Below, one piece after another: positions 11,797 to 24,876 of a DNA stretch of 64,000 bases. The notes below the pieces were generated by a model. The model did no database searches and was not told the origin of the DNA. It worked only from the letters and a program-made list of their open reading frames with translations. Both the position numbers and the translations under genes were made by a program. The DNA is from Aculops lycopersici (taxonomy: Eukaryota; Arthropoda; Arachnida; Trombidiformes; Eriophyidae). The stretch covers positions 1,397,730-1,461,729 of the forward strand of contig WNKI01000003.1 in the NCBI GenBank assembly GCA_015350385.1. The letters are read 5' to 3'. Position 1 is the stretch's first letter. Each line of letters opens with the position of its first letter.

Positions 11797-14700
11797 TACA
11801 CCTCGTTGTTATGCGATTCGATCAAAAGTTAAGGTTAAGGGAGTTTAGAGGCGTTGAACTTTCAGTTTCATCATACGTCATAAGTCATCGAGGCCAATCT
11901 GTGATGGTGAAATTGTAATCAGAGTAAACAGTAGCGGCGACCAAGTTGAAGTTGCCGCCCTGGGTCAATAGAGGAGAGTTGCCGAGCGAGTCATTGTATC
12001 AACTTGTTCCACACTCGACCACTGACCAATGAGGCCAACATCTGTTTTTGTCGCCATGGCTGCCATTGGCAGGTTAAAGATTGTAAAAAATATGAGTGAC
12101 CTGCTAGTCTAAACTTTCAAACTAAAACTAACCGCACGTGATTTATGTGTCAATCGATTTATGGCCTATTTAGGTGACTGTAACCTAATTGATTTTGTGT
12201 CGAACTTGCATACGATCCATCATCGGGCTTCCGGTTGACTACGGGCAATCAGGTGGCAAGCTCACGTTCTACGCCTCTAGTCGCTTGATCTCTACATACC
12301 TCTAAGCCTTAGGAACTGAGCTCACAAATTTGTATAGCGGAAAATAGATCATCCTCTCGCTTTGACTGGCCGTCACTTTGGTGGTCACAACTGGCAAACT
12401 GGGAGAGAGACTCAGAGGGGTATAGAGAGAGAGAGAAAGCGCCTTGGGTGCATTTGCCAAACCAACAGAAGAGTAAGTGTGTTACAACGATCTCTTGTGG
12501 TAAGTGTTTGTTGTTGCATGAGTTTCAATAGTTCATTATTATGATTGTTATTATTATTATTATTGCTTACATGGTCAACGGAGCAACTTCCGCGCTATAA
12601 CCTGCCAGGTAACTCTAACAGACCTTAAAATTTATGTGCAATATGCTAGTAACGAGCTCAAGTGTATCATGCAGTCGATGAAAGGGCGGTCGGTCTGATT
12701 GTGGTGGCGGCGACGGTGGCGCGGTCGCCAGGTAAGGCTGCCCCTGTGAGTGAGTGAGTGCGTGTGAAGCGCAAATCAAATCAATAGGGAACTACAGCTA
12801 GTGATCACACTAGCTAGCGCACAATAAACACTCGCTCTAACTATCGCATCCCACAAGCTCATGGCAAAAATGTGCCAGGTAACTCATAACCCGCGGTTAT
12901 GTAACTACAACAGAGTCACCTTTACAGCGATTGCAGCTTACTAACATTCTAACCAACGCCGACGGGGAACCACAAGTCGGCTGAAGTTGGCGAGCGGATG
13001 TTGCGCTCGCGGCGCCAGGTAGTCGCATCTCCGTGAATAAACAAGGAGAGATGCTGCCACTGACGCTGATCGCAAAGGTTAATCATTGTTGCTCTTTTGC
13101 CAACTCTCATCCCAACTATCCTCTAGTTGTGAGCTTGAATTTCTACCTAGTGCTATTTCCCAAGTCGCCTGCTGCTCTTGCTATGAGTCGAAATCTTGGG
13201 CGAGAGTCTGTGGAAATGGGCATAGAGAGGACTCATATTTTTGTGAAGATGGGACCGCAAAGACTAGCGAGATTTTCTCGGAGCGGGAAAGTTGTTGGCC
13301 AAGTTGCGGACATTAGTGGCGCGGGATGGGAGCAGGGATCAAGATCAACGGGTGGTTCGGTGGATTTAAATGAACACACCAATGGCAACCACCTTGCAAC
13401 TAAAACAACTGGACTGAACTGAACTTAACTCATTCGAGCTGAACAAAACTGGACTCAAGTCTTCTGTTGTGTTTCAGTTGTCTTTATGGTCGAGCGTTTC
13501 GCAAATTGATTATGTGACTCAAACCCCAAGCCACTCTCGCTCTCGTTTTTCTCCTCCTCCATCTCTTCTCATTCAGGAAGACAGAAAACGAATCAGTTAC
13601 TCATCCTGCCGGAACTATTTGCGTTGCTCTTTCACAACTCTCCCTTTCCAAACCATATTCTACCGACTCTTTCTCCAGCCCTCCGTCCCTCTTTCTGGTT
13701 TCTCTCGCCCCGCAAAGGAGCAGAGCCAAAATGATGGATTATGCAACTCGCTTCGATTTGTAGGTATTGTTGTTGCTGTTTTTGTTTTTGTTGCCAACAA
13801 CTTGTTGGAGTTCCTGACCAACTAGCCTCACGAACAGCTGACCTTACCTGTGAAGCAAGGCGAAAAGAACATCCGCGGCCATTATTACCTGCGGCCAGTT
13901 TGTGAGCCATGTGATCTTTCACCAGAATCTTATCGTCTCGCCATTTGTCGCCTAAGGCGGTGGTTAGTCTACAAAGAACAAATTGTAGCTGCTAGCTGTG
14001 AGCCAACTTCCTCTCCTCGCATCTCTTGTTAAGCTTATGATAGGGACTAGCTAATCTAAATTTATTAATTGCCACCACTTTTGGAATCGCCAATTAGCAG
14101 TTGCAAGTAGTAGTCGTGCACATAAGTGCCATCGTCTTCCTCCTATTGACTAACTTTATTTATTGAGAATGCCCAATAAAAGAGACAATTTACCAACTCG
14201 CCCCAGGGAATTCCATAGGAGTCTTTAATCAACCAATGCTCTTAGCCCAACTAATCCTCGCGATGGTCACGACTAGCTATGACCCACCAACACAATCCCG
14301 TGGCTTGAATCCTTAGCAGGACACCCATGCATGCAATGCACTCCACCTCCGTACCCTTGGAAATCGAAACCCTCAGTACCAATCAGATTAATCGATGGAG
14401 TATCCTTGAAAACCTTCCTAATTCTTTGTTTTCCAATGAGTCGTTTCACCTTCGAAGCAACTTGCCACGTTGCTCTCCGTTTGCCTAATTCAGATATGGA
14501 TATTAACTCTCTTTTGCAACGTATAGTTAGTTGATTCGACTTCCCAAACCAGAGGTTTCAATAAATTTGCCCACGTGAAGAGGGTAAGTTCCATCACAAT
14601 CGCTTAAATCGTTTCCGTCGCCATAGTCAACCATATACTGTTCGGACAGGGCGGTTGGTTTGCCGGTTTCCTTGCAATGCATACACTCCATTGGAGATCT

Positions 14701-17700
14701 TCGAGCAAAGGCCCAATACGAGGTGCGATCTCCATGTCGCCAACCAAGTAAGAGCAAGTGAAATCACGGGGATCAATGACAACCTGATTGGGGCTTCGAT
14801 TTCGATTGGCCCTATGGCTTGAGCGAGCAAGTTTCGGTTTAAATTCTGATTCACCAAGTTCGTTGTCCCAATAAACTTCTTTTTTACCCGTCTAAACTCT
14901 CCAACTTCCTCCTTTTTGGTTTCAACCTTTTTCTTTTCATCATTTGTCTCACTCTACTTGCTCTTTGTAAAAGACTTATCTTTACTATCGCTCTTCTTTG
15001 TCGAAGTCGACCCTCCAGTTCCATACTTCAATTCTGATTCATAAATTCCTCGGTGATGGACTTGTACGATTTCTCAAACAATTGCTTCGTTCAAAATCAA
15101 ACAGTTTCAGCAACTTGAACTGGGTCTCGGTTTCGAAGAAACAAGAACTGGTTGGCTGGTAGTACAATTCCACTAGCTAATTTTAACTCGTTAGCAGCAG
15201 CCGAAAATTAGAGAAATATTAACAATCTTCATTGTTATTCGATTCTACGCAACAAATTATCTGAAACATTTACGATATAATCATGGGGCATGGCTCACAA
15301 GAGATGCCTATGAAGCAAGAGAATTAGGTGGGTGTCAGTAACAGGTGGGCTCGAGGATATATCTAATAACGGGGGACCAGCCTTACATTGAGGTGGACAG
15401 TGGCAAAGCTGAGCAATGCAATTCTGCACCTTCTTCAGTAAGTCATGTGATATCTCAACGAACCAGCGACCAATCTGCCGTCGACCAAGTTAATCGAAGA
15501 GCTTCATTTGCTATCGCAGCTCGAATCGATGGTCGACAAATCGATGCCAACAAGAGGGATTGTGATTGGATTTCGATCACCTTTTCGAATCTCTTACTAG
15601 CGAGCCTTTTCATTACAAAAGAGGCGAATCATCATCGCTTCGTTGATTATAATGAGGATGATATCGTTGCAGTCGAAGTCAAAGGTCTTGCAATGTTGGC
15701 TGTGTGATGAGGTGACTTAACACGACACCTGGGGATCAATCACTCGCTTGGAAGTGGAGATGCAGGATGCCAAGTCAGACGTTTCGATTCTCAGGTGGCA
15801 CTTGCGTTGCCACTTGACCACTAGTTGATATCTTTGCACCTGCAGGTTATTGGTCTATCAATTCTAAGCTAAAGCGACTAGAAAACTATGGCCAACAAGG
15901 TGGTGCGAGTTGATGATAGGCAATCGAGCCAAGTGGTTAAGCTAATGATGAGACTTGGGAGATGATCATTAGCATTATTAGAGTGTATCTCTTTCACTTC
16001 CCCGTCCTCGTCTCTGTTTTGATAGATAGAGTGGCAACATCGAACTAAAGAAACGAAATGGTGAGAGAGAGAGAGAGACAGGGAATCAAACAAGAGAGAG
16101 TCTAATTTACAACTAATTTAGTCTCATCCACTTGTTGCTGCTGTTGCATCGGTTGTGTTCGTTTTGGTTCGCCAAAACGAGCGGCCAAATAAGCAGAAGC
16201 TTGACCTGTGGACGTAGCTACATTCAGGGGGTTAGCATTGAAAGTTCACCTGAGCAAGTGGCGAGTGGAGCGTGACCAAGTGAGTTGCTGCTCTTTTTAC
16301 CTGCGCTCGGTGATGGAGATGGAACAGCAGCAGCAGCAGCAGAAGAAGCTAAAACAGCCAGACTTTCGCCCAACCGTTGCGCAATAATGATAATAATAGT
16401 GATAGTAGTGGTAATAATAATAATCAACATCATTACCAACTGATAGAAGCGCCGCCGCCAACTTGAGAGGCTCTTCGTTGTCCACTTTCGCCTAGTTAGA
16501 TGCAGTTAGTGGGCCATAGTTCGGCAAGCTGCATTGCCAGCTAAAAATCAGCACCCAGATTTTGATTGCCTAATCAACGGCAAAATTCTCCTCCAAACTC
16601 GCGACTCTTTACCTGGGTGCAGCTGACAGTTGGTTGCTCCCTTGCCACTAGCTTGGTATTTCTGACTGCTACCTGAAAATTTGGTCACCTGACCATGCGA
16701 AGGTACCACTACTACTACTTCTACTCCTACTTCCATTTCCACTTCCACTGATAAAACTTTTCTGAACTTATGCGAGAGCATTTCCTGCGCCACGGTGAAT
16801 TGGATGCTCAAATTTCAGATTGCAGCCATGGCAAAGGAGCCAGCAGCAAGAGAAGATCTATTATCTTCATCAGCTGATAGGCTAGTATTATCGCTAAATG
16901 ACCCGATAGTTACGACTAATACTGCTGGAGCTAGAAATAAATGGGGAGAAATGCAGCTGCCTCTGTTCTTTTACCCGAATCGAATGGCTTCATGACATTA
17001 AGTTGCCAAAGAAGTTTTGAGAAAAAGAAACTCCACGTCCAGCTGGCTGGCCAGCTGACTAACTAATGGAATAGTAACTAGGTAGCGTGAGTCGATCGGA
17101 TGAATTGAAGCGCTCGGATTAAGTTGCTTGTTTTTATCGTTATCGAAAGTGTCGACGTTGTCGTTGATATTAGCCAAAGATTGAAAGTTGATCGTTTTAA
17201 AATTCCCATTCCCAGCAATCAGTACCCTTCAACGCATCTCGTCATCGACAGGAAGACGATACTAGGGGAGACATTGATGAGAAATTTTGCTTGAAATTAA
17301 TGTATTTCCAGCAGTAACATCAGTGGCTCTTAGTTGACGACAAGATTTGAATCAGAAGAGAAGAGGGGGACAAAAACTACTCAGCTCTCAATTAGCAGAT
17401 GGCGAGCGATCGAGTAAATATGCAAAGAGGCGGCGAGAGCATGTAAGTTTCAGACAGGTAGAGGCGCAACTTGATTAGCAGCAACGTTCTTTCCCTCTCT
17501 TGAGCTTAATTCTATCTCGATGCACTTGGTAATAAAAAGCTTTACCTGTAGTCTGGGTCTCTCTCTCTCTCTCTCTCTCTCTGCCATTTGAAGGCGTGGA
17601 GAAACGCAACGCATCGCTTCACAACACAGCGATGCCCTGAGATGTACTGCCAAATGAGCAACCCTTAGCGGGCCGTTAGACGGCCGACCACTTGATACAA

Positions 17701-20097
17701 ATCTCGAACAGGTTGCTTGCTTCCAACGCCATAGTTGTTGCTCTGTTAGTTTGCCTGTTCCGCATTCACTTCTTCTTCTTCTTCCTCTTCTCGCCAACAC
17801 CAACTTCTTGAAGAATTAAGTGTGAGATGAAGAAGCGCCCGCTCTACTCGAGAGCAGTTATCTAAACTCGACTAAAGAGTTGAAAGAAGCTTGAAGGGCG
17901 CAGCTCTCCGTCTCCGTGTCGGCAATCGCGAGTCGCGAGGATAGATGACAACGAGCGAGTCAATACTTGCATTGCAGTGTAGTGTATCATCCGAATGAAA
18001 TGAACAAAACTCTAGGGCCGCTTGAGAGATTAAAAAGCCATGCAATCTAATGGCCATGAGTGTTGCACTTTAGTGGCGACGGTTGCGCGAAATAAAGGTA
18101 TCATCACAACAAAGACTCACAAATGCATATGCACCTATTTCGCTTCCTCCTCCCAACTTTCACTTTTTCTCAATCTCAATCTCCATCTCTATCCCACCAT
18201 CACATTACTCGTCGTCATCTTTGTCCTCGCTACTACTACCACTACTACTACCACTACCATAATTACTACTACTACTGCCATTGCACTCGCTCATCGCTCA
18301 AAGTCAAGTGCAACAGCCCGCTACTTTAATGGCAAGTCTGACGCCCAATCTAATCAATCGGCATCCATTTAGACAGAATGGAAGTCTTGGGTACAAACAC
18401 AAGGGCAACAAACACAATCGTTGTCACCGTCCACCGAGAAGAAAAGGAGACGATGTAGAAGAAGAAGCTCGGTCAGAATTTGGCAACATAATGAGCCACC
18501 ATTCATTGTCCTCTTGTCGGTATCCACTCTAGCTCGTGCCACCTGTTCTAGCAGTAGTACCTGCTTGTGTTACCTGGCTGGGAATTGGTGGGATATTCGA
18601 ACTCTAGCACGAGACTAAATAAGCGTTTACACAATGCGATAAAACGTAACCTTTTGCCGCCCAAGAACTCACCTGGCCGTCAGCATAACTTTCCCTTGTT
18701 CCTCTCCTCTCTTTTGCAAGCAAATTCGACTCGTCATCTACGCGTCGCTATACCCTTCTACAAGGCTAAGAGATTTCGTCTCTCTTTCTGTTCCACTCTC
18801 TTTGGAAGTCCCGTTGCAAATTCAAAGTCCTACTTTCAATGATCGCCACCAAGACTCACCGTAAACCTCCGTAACCGTAAGCCAACTTGGCGACTCCTCG
18901 ACGCCCACTCGTAGCCACTTGTTGCAAAATGCGACCTGTGCCTATGTGTGTTGTCCTCTTGGTTGTTGTCTTCGTATTCTCGTCTATCTACCTCCCCCTC
19001 TATCCATCCATCTATTTAGTCAGCTAGCTTGATCGCGAGAAAGAAGTCTTCTCTCTCGATTATTACTATCACAATGGACACAGAGTCCAGGTTGGTTGAG
19101 TAAGCACATAGTTGGCCAGTCAGTCCGTTCGTAGTTCGGCTGGTTTCTTGGCCGACCAGCAAACCGGCGCTCAGGTAAGAGGTAGAGAAGCAACAATACA
19201 AACGACGACGAGGAACGAGATGACTAAACTCGCCAACTTGTTAAATCGGGAGTTTACTTTCCACTTACTTATTCACTTAGTGCTCGCTGTCCTCCCAACT
19301 TTCTTTCGTTTTGTCAGTCGAAGACGCGTAAAGGCGTCGAAAGCTCCAACGACCGAAGAGATGGAGCGAAAGTGAGAGAGAGGAGGGCAAAGGGACTTGA
19401 CAGGTGTGCAATTTTTACTATCCATTTGCAACATCATCCGCGTCTTTGGTGATACTGACATGAAGACAGTGGAGTGAAATACAATATTTTAACTTTGTGT
19501 CATGCATGCAAAAAGGCAAACTTTCTCTTAAAACTAGCACTATGATCTCCATTGTGTCATCACCTCAAAAAACTCATAATTCAAATGGAGGAACTCAAAG
19601 TTGGCTAGGCTGCATCTTGGCAGTGAGTGTTTCGTTGAATTCTAGCCGAAGGAGTAGGAGTTAACCAAGAAGACACCTGTTCAAAGGTAAGTGGTGCTGG
19701 CGCAACCTGTTATCTTCTTGTTTGCACCTTCTAAAGCCAAGCGCTTCCCTTGCTCCCCCTCTTTACTAACTGTGTAGCTGGGTGATTTGTGTGTTCAGAT
19801 TAGCAGCAGAGAGCATTGTAGTCATTTTTACTTCAAAGATAGATATAACTTAAACTAAACTATTTTTATTGTCAGGACCCACGATATTTACCACCACCAG
19901 CACCAATATCAGGTGTCTTCCTTATTACATCAACTGGTGGTTGTAAACTCTTTTTCCATCTTTTCCTCGAAGTTCGCGGCCTTTTCCATTCCGTTGCATT
20001 TGCATGTGCTATCAAGTTGGTCACACAAACCGCAGCAGTGACCACACATGCACGCACAAGCTCAGGCTACACTATGGAAATGTCACCCCTCTCTCTC
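11797..20097. other. Non-coding stretch between MRPS7 and the 5S gene
   Basis: No convincing gene is visible over about 8.3 kb. It contains simple repeats (GA at about 12424-12438, TTA at about 12545-12566, GA at about 16062-16078, CT at 17559-17582, TAC-rich at about 18229-18275) and many CAGGTAA/TTACCTG and CCACTTG words. Four GCCAGGTA motifs occur between about 12605 and 13023. A minus-strand stretch at 16613-16747 has a possible acceptor (TTATCAG) and a good donor (CCCAG|GTAAAG) in phase 1-1, but its peptide is Val/Glu-rich and weak. Confidence 0.5.
17559..17582. repeat. (CT)n microsatellite
   Basis: Twelve perfect CT units follow a GGGT run. It lies in non-coding DNA. No strand or function can be inferred. 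Confidence 0.9.
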
Positions 20098-20215
20098 GTG
20101 TAGGGCCATACTAGGCAGAAAGCACCGCTTCTCGTCAGCTCAGCGAAGTTAAGCTGCCTTAGGCCGGGTTAGTACTTGGGAGGGAGACCACCTGGGAATC
20201 CCCGGTGTCCTACGC
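20098..20215 (+). rRNA. 5S ribosomal RNA gene
   Basis: Structural RNA of the large ribosomal subunit, transcribed by RNA polymerase III. The 118-nt segment has the internal control region of metazoan 5S genes: AAGTTAAGCTG (box A), then GGGTTAGTACTTGGGAGGGA and GACCACCTGGGAATCCCCGG (box C region). The ends pair: GTGTAGGG at 20098-20105 is complementary to TCCTACGC at 20208-20215 (helix I, 8 bp with two G-U pairs). A run of seven T follows directly at 20216-20222, the expected Pol III stop. Only this copy is visible, so it is dispersed here and not in a tandem array. Whether it is expressed or a pseudogene cannot be told, but helix I and the control boxes are intact. Confidence 0.93.
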
Positions 20216-20222
20216 TTTTTTT
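20216..20222 (+). terminator. Pol III T-run terminator of the 5S gene
   Basis: Seven consecutive T residues start immediately after the 3' strand of helix I of the 5S gene. Confidence 0.8.
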
Positions 20223-22115
20223 GCGTTTTAATTTTCGCAAGCTTTCTAAATTTCCACTCTCACCTTTACTCCTATTTGCCCCCAATCGATTCACTTATTT
20301 ACACTAATCTATTTCTCAAATATGTCTATTGTATCCACCAATAATTTGAATGTCTTTGTTTATGCTCTAGTCTTTTTGTATTCAATTATTATGTTTATTT
20401 TGGCCTTTAACCTTGGCGATTATTATTAGCAAATTTGCTTCGATTTGATTGGGACCGTGCAAATGCAATTTGAGTCCATTGTAATTTTCTTCCCTTGAGT
20501 TTTTAGATTTAGTCTCAAATTAGATCCAATTGCTCAAATCGTTGATCCTGATTCAACCTTGAGCTTGGCTAACACTTGCGGAGTCCAACTTCACGCTTTC
20601 CTTTCTGCTTTCATTTGCAGGTAAAGATCTCTTTAGAGGAGAAAAAGAGTAATCCTCAATTTTACACTCCCATTAGCAAGAGCATGACGTTAGGATCAAA
20701 TGCGATCAGCAACCACCTGAGAACGTTTGAGCAACGCCGAGCGAGTGACGTGAATTATGGTCAGTAGGCTCTCTGCTCTCATCTCGGCGCATCACCTAAC
20801 TAAAAGGTTACACAATGGACTACAAAAGCAAGAGAGAAACAAGCCACTTGTCGTGGCAAGAGCGAATCGAGTTAGCCATCTGATCGAAAGCCAAGAGTTT
20901 CTTGCCGAGCTAATTACACACTCGAGAGTAAAAAACTCAAACAGTAAGCGTAGTCAAGTTTGCTTATTCTTATTTAAAACAAAACCACTAACAGCGGCAG
21001 CAACAACCACTTGGCCGCCGAGGAGCCAATGAATGCAGTTAGCAAGAGAAGCAGCAACAGGTAATGAGAACAGCAACAGAAATGAGCCGCTCCAATTTGG
21101 GCGGATACATTGCGCCTAGCTAGCTGGCTGCCAATCGAGTCTGTCGGGCCACAATGGACAATTGTCAGTCTGGCTAACAGAAACGAACGCCCGAGCAACA
21201 AGTGGCCACTTACCGTTGCTGCCGTCGCCGTCATCGTCATCGTCGTCGTCGTGCAATGGCTCGTGTGCATCTCCTGCCACATCTAACCACGTCTATCTGC
21301 ATGGCCATCTGTCTGTCTAGTTGACTAACGGCGGGTTAGCTAGCCAATCCGCGAGGGCGTCTCTCCTCCTCTATCTATTAGTTACCCAATCGCATTGTTT
21401 ACGCCTCTTCACGTTCAACGAGAGACGAAGCTTTCAAATCACGGTCAAGTTTACCTGCGGTGGTCGCTCTTCGTTGTTACCTGACGTTGCTGTTTGCAAA
21501 TTCCAAATTGCGAGTGCAATCACAATTGCATTCGGATGGCCATGAGACACTCGCAACACTACTAGACAGGTGAGTGGTGGCGTATTAATTTGCGCTTAAT
21601 TTGCGATTACTCACTTCATTCTCATTTGCAGTCGATAGTGGATAGTGGCCAGCCAGCCAATAAGGTTAGCTGAGCGGATGCAACGGTGACACTGGAGCCA
21701 ACAAACAATTTGACTGGCTAGCTTGGGTGGCCAGTCTTAGCGTTAGGCAGACGAGGCAACAAGTTGTTGTGTTTGTCGTCATGGTGCTGCGAGGCAGGTA
21801 ACCTAGCTACTGTGCGATTTTAGCGCGACCGCCAAAGTATAAGCAGTAACAGTGACACTGGTTGTTGCTGTTAATGCCAAAGCTCTGCTCTCTAACATCG
21901 AGAAAAACATCGAGACAATAACAGCGACAGTGGTAGTGGGCGTGACTCGCAATACAAACATTTGGTTCAGGAGAAAACGGTGGCCACCACTCAACAAGTG
22001 GCTGTTGTGGCGGCCACCAATGGTGTTGGCGTGATAATTAATGCAGGTTAGCCTACTACCTGGCGGCAGGTGGATCGTGGCATCCCAAATGGGCCGGCCG
22101 ACCTACCGAGCGACC

Positions 22116-22147
<32 letters not shown>

Positions 22148-24876
22148 TACATACTCACTGACTGGCTAGTTGGTTGTGGATTGTGCTTTCTCATCGCCAG
22201 AGTGGCGCGTCAAGCTAGTTGGCTAGCCGGCTGCTGGCTACCTGTTAGCGAGGCGCATGCGCTCGTCAAAGGCGGCAAACTGAGCGATAGGCGAAGAAGT
22301 TAAGTGAGAGGGGAAGAGGCAAACAATCGGCCGGCCGTTGCATTGGGTTTAGTCTGTAAAATCTCCTCGCTCACTTTGAAGTCTTGCGCAGCCGCGGGGC
22401 TGAGAGGAAACTCTCGACTCAGGTGAGTAAGAGAGTGAGAGTGACTTAGCTGCAAAGAGGTGGACTAAAGTTGAGCTAAGCTCGCTACAGAAGGTAACTC
22501 ACGAGCTTTGCGCGCGCGCGCCACTTGTCTTGCCAAGCGCGACTCTTGTGAGTGGTGGTTTCGTTTAGTTGAGTTTAGTGTAGTGTAAAGTAGTGTAGTT
22601 TTCTTTCGTGAAGTTTTCCTGCAACTTGATGTTCATTTGGAGCAGTTCACACGCAAACAAGCTGCCGCCTCTCATAAGTTACGACGTTGGAGCGAAAGTC
22701 TCGATAACGAAGCGAGTGAACAACAGCAACAACAATCGCCAAGCTAGCGGCAGGTAATTTTGCTACAATAATAGCAACTGGAGTGAAAACAGAAGTCAGA
22801 GGAGATTTATGTCGCTAGCAGATAGAAAGGAGGCATTAAATCACCACCAACCGTCAATTCATTTTTCATTCATTCTGATTTCGCGTTTACCATTTTGCAT
22901 CTACCAAGCAGCGATTTTGCTCCCTTGACTGCCACTTTGGCTGCTGCTGCAGCAGTCATTTAAGCGCGAAGACAACGAAGACCAAGAAGTGAAGCAACTG
23001 CAACAACATTGAAGGAAAACTGGTTAGCTGGTTAGACGACAAGACAACTAAACTTGTGCTTCAAATATAAAACTAAATCTAAATTCAAATTTAAATTGAA
23101 GCACAGCAAGGCAAGAACACAACGCAGAGGCGATCACACCGAGAAGTGAGCTAGCCGGTAAACACTGGAGACGTACACTGGTGGCAACAAGTGGCCGGTC
23201 TAGCTAATTTACTGCTCCAAAGCTACTGGACTGGGTTTACCTGCAAACTGCTAACAGCGAGCGACAGGCAAACTGAAAACACAGTTGCAGACATAGACAC
23301 AAACACAAACTAACTACCGAAGTTAGTTCAAAAGGAGAGATAGAGAGAGAGAGAGGAGAAAGAAAAACTGACTAGCTAACGAAGAAACTGACGCGCGGTT
23401 GCCTGTAGCAAGAAACATCATCATCGTCGTCGTTTACCTTCGCGTCTTGAAAAAGAGGCAGTAGTTACGCAACTACAACCAGAACCAACTAAACAACTAC
23501 CTGTTTGTTGGAGAGAGAGAGCGAGAGACAGAGACAGAAACCAAAGGTAACGGTAAATTCATTGCCTCTATTCCAAGTCGTGTTTGCGCAGCGCTCTCTG
23601 TGTGATTCACGACCAAGCAAGCGATTGGAATCGAGGAGACCGAAGAAGAGTAACAGAGAAGAGTGTTTAAAGAAAGAGAGTGAAAAAGAAAGGGCAGTTT
23701 GAGAGAAGGGGCAGGCATTCAAACAAGTGGTTGCTCCAATTGATCGTCGCGCAGGTTAATTGGTCCACAGAGTTGCTTGCCATCATCGTTTCTCTAGATT
23801 TCGAGTGTTGCGCGTTTGCGTAACGGCAGCCAACGCTACTGCTTGTGACTAAAAGAAGAAGTGACCAGAAACTTTGTTTCATTTGCCTCTTCAGCAACGT
23901 TTCAATTTCAAACTCCAGCCACAAGCAAGCGGCTAGCGAAAGAGATTTCCAAACGGAAGGGGAAGTGACTTTTTCTCGCTTCTTTCCCCCCGTTAAAAAT
24001 TGAAACTCAACTTAGAAAGTCAGAGAAGCGCAAATTTGATTATCAACTCGAGCGGCGCGCGACGGTCGGCATCATTTTTGGTTGAGTTTTGCCGCATACA
24101 TAGCCACTAACTCGCTGGACAAGATCAACAAGTTGTCGCATGCAAAGCGAGCGGCAGTTTTAGGTTGCTCATTGAGAAGAGACCAAGATAGAAATCTTTT
24201 AGCATTCGTTCTAGTGTCCGCTAGCATCGTGACTAGCAACAGACAAACTAGCTGCTCGTAGAAGAAGAGAACAGAAGAGGAGAAGCAAAAGTAGAAACAG
24301 TAATAGCAAAAGTAACGGAACTTGCAAGCTAATCAAATAACTAACTAACTTACTGAGTGAAAATAGGGACCATAAATAGCAAAAGAGCGAGAGAAAACAT
24401 TCAACAGCCACGAAGAGTGACTGAGCAAATAGACGGCAAGTGAACAACAACCATAACAGCAACAACAAAATTGATGTGTTCAAGTGAGCAGCGGGAGCAA
24501 CAAGTTGCAAGCGTTGGAGCGTGAAGAAACGTATCACTCCTCAGTTCATTTTGTAACAGTATCAGTTTGTCGTATCGATTTCGTGCCACTTTGTCTCATC
24601 GCAGCATCAAAAATTAGTGTGTGTATGTTTATTTTGCCGCTATCTAGAGCATCGGCGCCATCAACAACCACAACGACGACCAACCACTTGTTGTCTCTAG
24701 ATTGAGAGATGTAATCTAATTAGACGCGCAGAGGCAATTCACTCGAGTCTATCAAAGAAAAACAAGTTATTCTAAGCTCCAGATTGGAAGCTTTAGGAGA
24801 GAAACAGAGAAATCAGCGGCCAGATTAACTTGATCGCCAAGTAACAAGTTACTAGAATTACTTGAAAAGTATCAAA
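20223..24876. other. Non-coding stretch upstream of the CFAP157-like gene
   Basis: No gene is supported here. The last part may hold promoter or 5' UTR of the coiled-coil gene starting at 24877. The stretch has a GACA microsatellite (about 22120-22147) and a high density of CAAGTGG and CAGGTAA words. A palindrome AAGTGGCCACTT is at about 21199-21210. Confidence 0.5.
22120..22147. repeat. (GACA)n microsatellite
   Basis: Seven tandem GACA units are followed by an imperfect ACATACATAC extension, in non-coding DNA. Confidence 0.9.
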
